Positions 36,514 to 46,579 of a stretch of DNA of 49,200 bases are shown piece by piece; position 1 is the first letter of the stretch, and each line of letters begins with the position of its first letter. Position numbers and translations under genes: made by a program. A model generated the notes under the pieces. It was not told the DNA's origin. It saw nothing but the letters and a program-made list of their open reading frames with translations, and made no database searches. The DNA lies in contig NZ_JAAVNE010000040.1 in the NCBI RefSeq assembly GCF_012103215.1, positions 1-49,200 on the forward strand, read 5' to 3'. Source of the stretch: Falsiroseomonas selenitidurans (GTDB lineage Bacteria > Pseudomonadota > Alphaproteobacteria > Acetobacterales > Acetobacteraceae).

Positions 36514-36709
36514 CCATGCAGCCAGCGCATGTCCGCTACCGCCAATTCACCCAGCGGCAATGCCGCAGCGCACACTATCTTGGCGGTGTTCCGACGGTGA
36601 CGTTGGATCAGGGTCATTCAGAGTTTCTCTGAACCCCTTCGTCTCCCAGACGTGAAGCCTCCCTGTTTGACTTAGGCCGCTGCCCTCACGGGTTGGCGGC
36701 CTTTTTTTT
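36514..36709 (+). ncRNA. candidate small RNA or structured leader before the thiosulfate permease
   Basis: No gene fills the 316 bp between lysR and the permease. The region holds a promoter-like TTGAGC-N17-TGTATC (36479-36507), then three hairpins: TTCAGAG/CTCTGAA with a 3-nt loop, CTTC-GTC/GAC-GAAG with loop TCCCA, and the terminator at 36674. An unpaired CCTCCC precedes the last hairpin. Hfq-dependent alphaproteobacterial sRNAs often carry such C-rich anti-Shine-Dalgarno loops, so I suspect an alpha-r-type sRNA. It could instead be an attenuator for the permease 53 nt downstream. Confidence 0.5.
36674..36709 (+). terminator. strong intrinsic terminator
   Basis: AGGCCGC (36674-36680) pairs with GCGGCCT (36696-36702), with CCC/GGG pairing inside the loop, followed by eight T (36702-36709). 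It is the best terminator in the window. It ends a plus-strand transcript that begins downstream of lysR, 53 nt before the permease start. Confidence 0.85.
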
Positions 36710-36761
36710 GGGCGTGTAACCCGGCGTGCCCGGGCGGCGAAGCCGCCGCAGGAGGTCGCCG

Positions 36762-37913
36762 ATGATGCTCGCCCCTGCACCACCCCATGCCGGCCGACCC
36801 ACACCGGACCTGCCCACCCAGCCGCCGGTCCGGCCGCATGTCCTCGGGCTGGCGCTGGGGTTTGCCGGCATCACGCTGGTGCTGGCCGGGGTGCTGCTGC
36901 TGCCGGACCCGGCGCTGGGGCCGGTCTTCCTCGTGGCCCTGCTGCTTGGCGCGGCCTTCGTGCTGTTCGATTTCGGCTTCGCCGGCGGCTTCCGCGCGCT
37001 GCAACTGGAGGGCGATGGCCGCGCCATGGCCGCCAGCTTCCTGATCCCCGCCATTGCCGCCCTGGTGATCCTGCCGCTGGGCAGCCTGGCGGAGGGTTAT
37101 GGCCGATTCGTCGCGCCGATCGGCGCCCCCCTGCTGCTCGGCGCGCTGCTGTTCGGCATCGGCATGCAGATCGCCAATGGCTGCGGCTCCGGCGTGCTGG
37201 TGGCGGCCGGGCAGGGCTCGCGCCGCATGTGGGTGGCGCTGCCCTGCTTCTGCCTGGGCGGGGTGCTGGGCAGCCTGGCGCTGCCGATGGGCCTGGCGCT
37301 GCCAGATCTGGGCCATGCCGATCTGGTCGCCTGGCTCGGCCCCTGGGGCGCCTTGCCGGCCACGCTGGCGCTGCTCGGCCTGGGCGCGGCCCTGCTGCTG
37401 CGCGGCCGGCGGCCGGAGCGCCGCCAGATTCGCGCCGCCGCGGTGGTCGGCCTGCTGGCCGGGCTGCTGTTCCTCGCCTCCGGCCTGCCCTGGGGCATCA
37501 CCACCGGGCTGACGCTGTGGGCGGCGCAGGTGATGCAGGCCCTTGGTCTCGACATGGCCGGCCTGCCCTTCTGGTCGGAAGGCTGGGCGCGGGCGGCGCT
37601 GGCCGGGCCGCTGCTGGCGAACCACACCTCGCTCTCGGATTTCGGGCTGCTGCTGGGGGCCCTGGTGGCGGCGGCGGCCAGCGGGCAGCTGCGCCATGCC
37701 GTGAAACTGGGCGCCAGGGGTACGGCCGGGGCGGTGCTGGGCGGGCTGCTGCTGGGCTTCGGCGCCCGGCTGTCCTTCGGCTGCAACATCGGCGCCTTCA
37801 TCGGCGGCACCGCCTCCGGCAGCCTGCACGGCTTCGTCTGGCTGCTGGCGGTGCTGCCGGGAAGCTGGATCGGCATCCGCCTGCGGCCCTTCTTCGGCTT
37901 GCCGCGGCGCTGA
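36762..37913 (+). CDS. YeeE/YedE (TsuA-like) thiosulfate transporter
   Basis: A 383-residue membrane protein with about nine to twelve hydrophobic helices. Conserved cysteines occur in IANGCGSGVL and LSFGCNIGAF, matching the TsuA/YeeE pattern where buried cysteines pass thiosulfate through the membrane. A short Pro-rich N-terminal tail precedes TM1. AGGAGG lies about 6 nt before the ATG at 36762. No TusA-like or sulfurtransferase gene is next to it. It may feed sulfide or thiosulfate sulfur to cysteine and methionine synthesis. The strong terminator just upstream may affect its expression. Confidence 0.85.
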   Translation: MMLAPAPPHAGRPTPDLPTQPPVRPHVLGLALGFAGITLVLAGVLLLPDPALGPVFLVALLLGAAFVLFDFGFAGGFRALQLEGDGRAMAASFLIPAIAALVILPLGSLAEGYGRFVAPIGAPLLLGALLFGIGMQIANGCGSGVLVAAGQGSRRMWVALPCFCLGGVLGSLALPMGLALPDLGHADLVAWLGPWGALPATLALLGLGAALLLRGRRPERRQIRAAAVVGLLAGLLFLASGLPWGITTGLTLWAAQVMQALGLDMAGLPFWSEGWARAALAGPLLANHTSLSDFGLLLGALVAAAASGQLRHAVKLGARGTAGAVLGGLLLGFGARLSFGCNIGAFIGGTASGSLHGFVWLLAVLPGSWIGIRLRPFFGLPRR

Positions 37914-37965
37914 AGCCGCTTCACCGGAAGCGCGCCCCCTGTTCATTCCCGCGCCTGTTCCGAGC

Positions 37966-37987
37966 CGTCAGGCGATCCCGCCTGACG
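37966..37987. terminator. hairpin between convergent permease and ccmB
   Basis: Nine-bp perfect stem CGTCAGGCG (37966-37974) and CGCCTGACG (37979-37987), loop ATCC, placed in the 93-bp gap between converging genes. No T-run; a bidirectional terminator is plausible. Confidence 0.45.
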
Positions 37988-38006
37988 TGAGCATGCGCGA
38001 GCGGCG

Positions 38007-38666
38007 TCAATCGCCGCGCAGCGCGGCGCCGGCGGCCAGTGGCGCCAGCGGTGCGGCCAGGGCCAGCAGCGCGGCCAGCAGCAGCAGATAGGGGCGCGCC
38101 CCCAGCCCGGCGGCCGCGGCCTCGATGGCGGCGGCGCCGAAGATCACCGCGGGGATGGACAGCGGCAGCACCAGCAGCGGCAGCAGCACCCCGCCACGCC
38201 GCGCCCCCAGCGTCAGCGCCGCCCCCGCCGTGCCGAACAGGGACAGCACCGCGGTGGCCAGCCCCAGCGCCAGCGCCGCCACCCCCCAGGCTTCCACCGG
38301 CAGGTTCAGCATGGCGCAGGCCACGGGGCTGGCCGCCAGCAGCGGCAGGCCGGTGACGATCCAATGGCCGAGCGCCTTGGCCGCGGCCAGCGCCGCGGGC
38401 GCCAGGCCGGACAGCAGCAGCTGGTCCAGGGAGCCGTCCTCCGCCTCGGCGCCGAACAGCCGGTCCAGCGGCAGCAGCGCCGCCAGCAGGGCGGCGGCCA
38501 GCAGGGCGCCAGGGGCGATTCGCGCCAGGATCTCCGGCGCCGGGCCAATGCCGAAGGGAAACAGCGCGCAGACCAGCACGAAGAACAGCATGGCGGCCAG
38601 GCTGTCCCCGGGGTGGCGCAGCGCCAGCCGCACCTCCCGCCCCAGCACCGCGGCAAAGCCCCTCAT
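38007..38666 (-). CDS. ccmB: heme exporter membrane subunit CcmB
   Basis: A 219-residue, six-helix inner-membrane protein of the system I cytochrome c maturation pathway. It starts MRGFAAVLGREVRLALRHPGD, and FGAEAEDGSLDQLLLSGLAPAALAAAKALGHW is the family's conserved cytoplasmic loop. Later segments (FGTAGAALTLGARRGGVLLPLLVLPLSIPAVIFG) are typical. It forms an ABC transporter with CcmA (upstream) that drives release of holo-CcmE from CcmC. A 145-bp gap with a repeat element separates ccmA and ccmB. ccmC does not follow, since the permease converges here, so the remaining ccm genes must be elsewhere. Confidence 0.94.
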   Translation of the reverse strand: MRGFAAVLGREVRLALRHPGDSLAAMLFFVLVCALFPFGIGPAPEILARIAPGALLAAALLAALLPLDRLFGAEAEDGSLDQLLLSGLAPAALAAAKALGHWIVTGLPLLAASPVACAMLNLPVEAWGVAALALGLATAVLSLFGTAGAALTLGARRGGVLLPLLVLPLSIPAVIFGAAAIEAAAAGLGARPYLLLLAALLALAAPLAPLAAGAALRGD

Positions 38667-38670
38667 ACCC

Positions 38671-38806
38671 GGCGCACGAAGGTTTCACCTTCGTGCCCCT
38701 CGAACGCCGGGCGGGCCGCGTCCGCGGCCCTCGGCTTTGCGGCACTGGCCGCGGCGCGCATTCGCGCGCTCGGCCCTTCGGGCCGCCGGTCGGGCCTTCG
38801 TGCGCC
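38671..38806. repeat. 136-bp palindromic element with 12-bp terminal inverted repeats
   Basis: The ends GGCGCACGAAGG (38671-38682) and CCTTCGTGCGCC (38795-38806) are perfect inverted repeats. Inside, four hairpins follow one another: GCACGAAGG/CCTTCGTGC at the left end, GGCCGCG/CGCGGCC, GCGCGC/GCGCGC and CGGCCC/GGGCCG. It fills the ccmA-ccmB gap almost exactly. No transposase is encoded. Confidence 0.75.
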
Positions 38807-38811
38807 ACGTC

Positions 38812-39402
38812 TCACAGGGCCAGTTCCTTCGCATCCGGCAGCGGCAGCGGCAGGTGGGTGGCCGCGACCACGGCGCCGCCGCCCGCCCGGTGCGCCGCCA
38901 GGAGCGCCCCCAGCCGCGCGACGGAGGCGGTGTCCAGCCCCACCGTCGGCTCGTCCAGCAGCCAAAGCGGCGCCGGCGCCAGGGCCAGCCGCGCCAGCGC
39001 CAGGCGCCGCTTCTGCCCCGCCGAGAGCATCCGCGCCGGCAGGTCGGCCAACTCTGCCAGCCCCAGCGCCACCAGCGCCGGCGCCACCTGCCCACCCCAC
39101 AGCCGCGCGTAGAAGGCCAGGTTCTCCGCCGCCGTCAGGCTCGGCTTCAGCGCGTCCTGGTGGCTGAGGTAGCGGGTGCGGCGGGCATGGCCCGCCAGAT
39201 CCGCCAGCGCATCCGCGCCGTCCCACAGCAGCAGGCCCTCCGCCGCCGGGATCAACCCGGCCAGCAGGCGCAGCAGGCTGGATTTGCCGGCGCCGTTCGG
39301 GCCGGTCAGCAGCAGTGCGCCGCCCGCCGGCAGGTGGAAGGACAGCCCGGCGAAGATCGCGCGGTCGCCCCGCCAGCAGGCCAGATCCTGCGCTTCCAGC
39401 AT
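38812..39402 (-). CDS. ccmA: heme exporter ATPase CcmA
   Basis: The ABC ATPase of the CcmABCD complex in cytochrome c maturation (196 residues, normal). Walker A is LLLTGPNGAGKSSLLRLLAG, the signature is the CcmA-typical LSAGQKRRLALARL, Walker B is PLWLLDEPTVGLD, and the switch His is in VVAATHLPLPLP. The ATG at 39402 (MLEAQDLACW) has GGGGGA close upstream; the frame stays open 51 codons further but without conservation. It is divergent from acnA with 173 bp between starts, an arrangement I recall from other alphaproteobacteria. Confidence 0.95.
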   Translation of the reverse strand: MLEAQDLACWRGDRAIFAGLSFHLPAGGALLLTGPNGAGKSSLLRLLAGLIPAAEGLLLWDGADALADLAGHARRTRYLSHQDALKPSLTAAENLAFYARLWGGQVAPALVALGLAELADLPARMLSAGQKRRLALARLALAPAPLWLLDEPTVGLDTASVARLGALLAAHRAGGGAVVAATHLPLPLPDAKELAL

Positions 39403-39575
39403 TCGTCCCCCGCATATCCCCGCCAGCCGGATGGACCGTGCCGGAACCCTGTGGTTTAAGCCGCAAGCTGCGGTCGCGAAAGCGGCACGGCTTGAACCGC
39501 GCCAGGCTTGGCGGAAGGCGCCCCGCTTCCGGGGTGGCACCCAACCCGGCGCCACGCGAACGGGGACCCCGGACC

Positions 39576-42272
<2,697 letters not shown>

Positions 42273-42301
42273 ACCGGATCCGGCCGGGCCGGCGGGAGAC
42301 G

Positions 42302-42332
42302 GGGCGCGGTCCGCAGGGGCCGCGCCCTTTTT
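42302..42332 (+). terminator. intrinsic terminator of acnA
   Basis: GGGCGCGG (42302-42309) pairs with CCGCGCCC (42320-42327), followed by five T (42328-42332). It lies 30 nt after the acnA stop and before the lipid-kinase gene. Confidence 0.85.
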
Positions 42333-42417
42333 GCTGCGCGGCGCGGCAACATCGCGGTCGCGGAACCTTCGCCCGCGGCCGCCGCTTTCATCGCGCCACA
42401 CGCCAAGGAGGCCGATC

Positions 42418-43407
42418 CTGACGCCCTCGCCCCCTGCCGGTCCCAGCCCCCATCGGGTCGCCGTCGTCATCAATGCCGCCTCCGGCACCGCCCTCGGCCG
42501 CGACACCATCGAGGCCGAGGTCATGCGCCACCTGGCAGCTGCCGGGGTGGAGGCGGTGCTGGTGCCGGACCATGCCGAAGGGCTGCTGGCGCGGCTGGAC
42601 GAAGCGGTGGCGATGGGTGCGCAGGCCGTGGTGGTCGGCGGTGGCGATGGGTCCATCGCCGCCGCCGCGGCGCGGCTGATGGGCGGGGAGGCGGCGCTCG
42701 GCATCCTGCCGCTCGGCACCATGAACCTGCTGGCCAAGGATCTCGGCATCCCGCTGCCGCTGGAGGCGGCGGCCGCGGCGCTGGCGCAGGGCACCATCCG
42801 CGCCATCGACGTGGCGGATGTGAACGAGCATGTCTTCCTGTGTTCCTCCGTGCTCGGCAGCCCCTCCTGGCTCGGCCGGCACCGGGAACGCGGGCGCGGC
42901 AAGCGGGGCCTGCGGCCGCGGCTGGTCTTCATCCTCGCCGCGCTGCGCTCCGAATGGCGGCACCGGCCGATGCGGCTCAGCGTGCGGCTGGGCGAAGGCC
43001 GCACCGTGCGGCTGTGGACCCGGGCGCTGGCGGTGGCCAACAACCGCTATGCGGAGGGTTTCGGCCTGATGATGACCCGGCCGCGGCTGGATGCGGGGGA
43101 ACTTGCCCTCTATGTCGCGCGTCGCTACGGGACATGGTGGTGGGTGAAGATGATCGCGGGCATGTTCCTCGGCACCTGGCGCGGCTCCCGCCTCGTGCAG
43201 GAACGCACGGCGCAGCAGGTGACCATCGGCTCCGCGCGCACCGCGATCCGCGTGATGAATGACGGAGAGGCGCTGCTGATCCCGCCGCCGCTGGTCTACC
43301 GGATCCACCCCGGCGCGCTGCGCGTCATCGTGCCCGGCCCACCCGCGGAGGACCCGCCCGCCGGGACCGATCCCCTGCCCCGCGCTTCCGCGCCGCCGGT
43401 CGCATGA
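42418..43407 (+). CDS. diacylglycerol/sphingosine-kinase-like lipid kinase, apparent CTG start
   Basis: A 329-residue protein of the DAGK catalytic superfamily, probably phosphorylating a lipid such as diacylglycerol. VAVVINAASGTALG begins the fold, and the nucleotide loop is VVVGGGDGSIAAAAARL with GILPLGTMNLLAKDLGIP. The beta-sandwich part is shorter than in YegS. No ATG, GTG or TTG fits, but a perfect AAGGAGG (42405-42411) lies 6 nt before CTG 42418, which gives LTPSPPAGPSPHRV. The next open start in frame upstream is TTG 42331, inside the terminator, which is unlikely. Its stop overlaps the next ATG by 4 nt. Confidence 0.85.
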   Translation: MTPSPPAGPSPHRVAVVINAASGTALGRDTIEAEVMRHLAAAGVEAVLVPDHAEGLLARLDEAVAMGAQAVVVGGGDGSIAAAAARLMGGEAALGILPLGTMNLLAKDLGIPLPLEAAAAALAQGTIRAIDVADVNEHVFLCSSVLGSPSWLGRHRERGRGKRGLRPRLVFILAALRSEWRHRPMRLSVRLGEGRTVRLWTRALAVANNRYAEGFGLMMTRPRLDAGELALYVARRYGTWWWVKMIAGMFLGTWRGSRLVQERTAQQVTIGSARTAIRVMNDGEALLIPPPLVYRIHPGALRVIVPGPPAEDPPAGTDPLPRASAPPVA

Positions 43408-44171
43408 CGCGCCGTGTCGCCCATCTCTCGGATCTGCATTTCGGCGCCGAGGACCCCAGGGTGGTGGCCAGCTTCGCGCAGGAGCTGGCGGATTGGCCGC
43501 CCGACCTCATCGCCGTCTCCGGCGACCTGACCCAGGGCGCGCGGCATGAGGAATTCATTGCCGCCATGGCGTTCCTCGACGGGCTGCCGGCACCGCGGCT
43601 GATCGTGCCCGGCAACCACGACATATCGCCCTACAACCTGATGGAGCGCTTCACCGACCCCTATCGCCGCTGGCGCCGCCATGTCCATGCGGCGACGGAG
43701 CCGGTCTTCGCGGATGCGGAGATCGCCGTGGTCGGCATGAACACCGCCCGCCGTGCCGGGCTGTACCTGAACTGGGCGCGCGGCCGCGTCTCCGGCACCC
43801 GGCTGGCGGCGGCGGAAGGTAGGCTGGCGGCGCTGCCGCCCGGCCTGTTCCGCATCGTCGTGGCGCATCACCCCTTCCTGGCGCCGGAGCTGAAGCCGGG
43901 CGCCAGGCTGGTCGGCAATGCCGAACCGGCGCTGGCCGCCTTCGCGCGGCACGATGTGCGGCTGGTACTGACCGGCCACCTGCATCTGGGTGACGTCCGC
44001 CCGGTGCGGGAGGGCGGGCTGGTGGTGGCCCAGGCGGGCAGCGCCACCTCCATCCGGCTGCGCGGCACGCCCAATGCCTACAACCGCATTGTGGTGGAGG
44101 AGGGCCGCGCGCGCGTCACGCCGCGGGTCTGGCATGGCACGGGCTGGGAAGACCTGGCCCCGGCGAAATAG
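43404..44171 (+). CDS. metallophosphoesterase (calcineurin-like)
   Basis: A 255-residue phosphoesterase. All metal motifs are present: HLSDLHFGAE, AVSGDLTQGAR, VPGNHDIS, VVAHHPF and LTGHLHLGD. The substrate may be a cyclic nucleotide, as in CpdA, or a lipid or UDP-sugar headgroup. The ATG overlaps the lipid-kinase stop (ATGA), so the pair is translationally coupled. That suggests opposing or sequential action on a phosphorylated lipid, but this is inference. Confidence 0.93.
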   Translation: MTRRVAHLSDLHFGAEDPRVVASFAQELADWPPDLIAVSGDLTQGARHEEFIAAMAFLDGLPAPRLIVPGNHDISPYNLMERFTDPYRRWRRHVHAATEPVFADAEIAVVGMNTARRAGLYLNWARGRVSGTRLAAAEGRLAALPPGLFRIVVAHHPFLAPELKPGARLVGNAEPALAAFARHDVRLVLTGHLHLGDVRPVREGGLVVAQAGSATSIRLRGTPNAYNRIVVEEGRARVTPRVWHGTGWEDLAPAK

Positions 44172-44195
44172 GTCACCGCCGGAAGGCGCGGTCTT

Positions 44196-45341
44196 TCATG
44201 GCCGCAGCGCCCGGCCCAGCGCCAGGCTGGCCGGCAGCGCCAGGGCGCAGAGCACCGCCATGGCCCAGAAGCCGGCCCCGCCGGCGGCGGCATAGAGCGG
44301 CCCGCAGGCCAGGGCCAGCAGCCCCATCCACAACCCGACGCCGAAGGCCGCGTGCAGGGTCTGCGCCGTGCCGGCTTCGGCCGGCGGCACCACCCGGGCC
44401 AGCACCGCCATCGTCGCCAGGTGCTGCATGCCGAAGGTCGCCGCGTGCAGCGCCTGCGCCGGAACCAGCAGCCAGGGATCGACCGTCAGCGCCGTGACCC
44501 CCCAGCGCAGCACCCCCGCCGCGGCCGCCACCAGGGAAAGTCCGACCGGGCCCAGCCGCCCGACCAGCCCCCGCCCCCACAGGAACAGCGCCACCTCCGC
44601 CAGCACCCCCACCGCCCAGAGCCCGCCGATCAGCCCGGCGCCGAGCCCGGCCGCCTGCCAGTGCAGCGTGCCGAAGCCATAATACAGCGCATGGCTGCCC
44701 TGGATCAGCGCCGAGACCAGCATCAGCCGCCGCACCGCGGCAATCCGCAGTGGCGCCAGGAAGCCGGCCCAGCCGCCGGCGGCCGCCCGGCTGGCGCGCG
44801 GCGCCCGGCCCGGCAGGGCGAGCGCGGCCAGGGCCGTCGCCGCCAGACCCGCCACCAGCAGCCAGGCGGCCGCCTCGATGCCGGCCCAGGCCACCGCCTG
44901 GCCGGTGGCGATGGCCGCCAGCATGAAGGCGATGCTGCCGGCCGCGCGCACCCGGGCATAGTCGAAGCCGCCCGGCGCGCGGGCGGCAGCCAGCGCCAGC
45001 GCATCGGTCAGCGGCACCACCGGGGCGAAGGCGGCGCTGTGCAGCGCCATCACCAGCAGCAACAGGAAGAAGCCTGCCGGCAGCAGGAAGCCGCAGGCGG
45101 CCAGCGCCGCGAGCGCGGCGCCGGACACCAGCAGCGCCCGCGCATCGCCCAACGCATCCGCCAGCCGCCCGCCCGCCGGCCCCGCCAGCAGCCGCACGCC
45201 GGCGGCAACCGCCAACAGCACCCCGACCTCGGCCGGCGAGAGGCCGCGCGCGGCCAGGATCGAGGGCAGGAACGGCAAGGTGATGCCCACCACCACGAAT
45301 TGCGCGCTGTAGAGCAGGACGAAGCGGGTCGCGGCGTTCAC
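44196..45341 (-). CDS. MFS transporter (HcaT/MFS_1-like)
   Basis: A 381-residue, 12-helix major facilitator. It begins MNAATRFVLLYSAQFVVVG, followed by ITLPFLPSILAARGLSPAEVG, with a GGRLADALGDARALL loop between TM2 and TM3. The pattern is that of the MFS_1-like group with HcaT (phenylpropionate transport) and related proteins. The substrate cannot be predicted. It converges on the metallophosphoesterase gene with only 24 nt between and follows the HAMP-protein gene on its own strand. Confidence 0.9.
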   Translation of the reverse strand: MNAATRFVLLYSAQFVVVGITLPFLPSILAARGLSPAEVGVLLAVAAGVRLLAGPAGGRLADALGDARALLVSGAALAALAACGFLLPAGFFLLLLVMALHSAAFAPVVPLTDALALAAARAPGGFDYARVRAAGSIAFMLAAIATGQAVAWAGIEAAAWLLVAGLAATALAALALPGRAPRASRAAAGGWAGFLAPLRIAAVRRLMLVSALIQGSHALYYGFGTLHWQAAGLGAGLIGGLWAVGVLAEVALFLWGRGLVGRLGPVGLSLVAAAAGVLRWGVTALTVDPWLLVPAQALHAATFGMQHLATMAVLARVVPPAEAGTAQTLHAAFGVGLWMGLLALACGPLYAAAGGAGFWAMAVLCALALPASLALGRALRP

Positions 45342-45430
45342 GGGCGCAGGCTGGCCGCTGCGGCGGCCGCCGCCAAGGGGCCGGCGGCAGACAATCGGCG
45401 GGCGCCGGGGCGCGGCGCCGACGGGGCCGG

Positions 45431-46414
45431 TCAGCCCGCCGGTTCCATCGCCCGCACCGGGCCGGCCGTGCCGGTTCCCGAGCTCGCCGCGCCCTGGTCC
45501 ATGCGCGCCAGCACCAGGCCGGCGGTCTCCGCCGCGCCACGGATCGTCACCACCTGTTCGGCCAGCCGGCGTGCGCCCTGCGCCAGGGCCACCTGGTCCG
45601 GCGTGCCCGGACCTGCCGCCATGCCGGCTTCCAGCCCGCGCAGGACAGCCGCGGCGGCGACGCGCTCGATACTGTCGGCGGCGGCGAGGATGCGCGCGGC
45701 GGCCTGTTCCGGCGTCACGGTGTCAAGCCGCGCCGGGTCCCCCTCCGCCAGGCTGGCCTGCCGCAGCCGTTCCAGCGCCCTGGCCAGGGCACCGGCCTCG
45801 TCGTGGCGGGCGGTGCCGGGCACTGCGATGTGGAGGTCGCCCTCGGCCATCGCCAGGGCGACCTGGCGCAGCGCCCGGTAGGGGGCCAGCAACAGGCGTT
45901 CCAGCAGCAGCGCGGCGATGCCGGCCAGCAGGGTGGCGGCGGCCAGCGTCAGCGCCAGGGCAATCAGCGCCACCTGGCCGGGATCGCCCAGCGGCTCGGC
46001 GCGGGGCTCGGGCCGGGGGGACTCGGCCGCCTGGCCCAGGGCGAACCGCCCCGCCCGCTGCGGCGGCGCGACCGGATGGGCCGGCCCGTCCGGCGCCATC
46101 AGGAGCTGCCAGCGGCCAGGGTCGCCTTCCAGCGCGCGCAGGGCGCGGTCCATGCCGGCCAGCGTCGCCGGTTCTGCCGGCGGCGGCGGTGCCAGCCGCG
46201 ACAGGGCCTCCTTCGGGGACACCGAATCCCGCTCCGGCGCCGGCATCGGCGGCAGCAGCAGGGCGGCGGCGAGGCACAGCGCGCCCAGCGCGCCCAGCCC
46301 GGCGCACCAGGCCAGCCGGCCCGACCCGGCATCGGCCGGCGCGGCGGGGGCGGCCCCGCCCAGGTCGGCGCGCCTCTGGAACCGGTCCAGCCCATGGCGG
46401 AAGGTTGGGCACAT
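45431..46414 (-). CDS. membrane protein with HAMP domain and no output domain
   Basis: A 327-residue protein with TM1 at about residues 33-55, a Pro/Glu-rich periplasmic region, TM2 at about 150-175, and a HAMP-like segment (APYRALRQVALAMAEGDLHIAVPGTARHDEAGALARALE). After HAMP only about 90 residues remain, predicted helical, with no histidine kinase, GGDEF or chemoreceptor hairpin. GGAGG lies 5 nt before the ATG at 46414. It may be a degraded chemoreceptor or a stand-alone sensor whose partner is separate. I do not recognise a named family. Confidence 0.7.
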   Translation of the reverse strand: MCPTFRHGLDRFQRRADLGGAAPAAPADAGSGRLAWCAGLGALGALCLAAALLLPPMPAPERDSVSPKEALSRLAPPPPAEPATLAGMDRALRALEGDPGRWQLLMAPDGPAHPVAPPQRAGRFALGQAAESPRPEPRAEPLGDPGQVALIALALTLAAATLLAGIAALLLERLLLAPYRALRQVALAMAEGDLHIAVPGTARHDEAGALARALERLRQASLAEGDPARLDTVTPEQAAARILAAADSIERVAAAAVLRGLEAGMAAGPGTPDQVALAQGARRLAEQVVTIRGAAETAGLVLARMDQGAASSGTGTAGPVRAMEPAG

Positions 46415-46491
46415 CCGGGCCTCCTGCCCTTGTGTCGACCCGGGGGGTGGGCCACCACCACAGGCTGCCGGAGGGAGGTTGATGGTTCGTT

Positions 46492-46521
46492 GCCCGCGGG
46501 CCGAACATCGCCTCCGCGGGC
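46492..46521. other. hairpin in the divergent HAMP-gene / helicase region
   Basis: GCCCGCGG (46492-46499) and CCGCGGGC (46514-46521) form an 8-bp stem with a 14-nt loop, 58 nt before the helicase ATG. It could lie in the helicase leader. The rest of this 165-bp gap shows only one further small dyad, GGTGG/CCACC, near 46447. Confidence 0.4.
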
Positions 46522-46579
46522 CTGCCGCTGTTGCCAAGGGCGCGGCGCCGTGCCACGCAACCCACCGCCCCCACGGACC

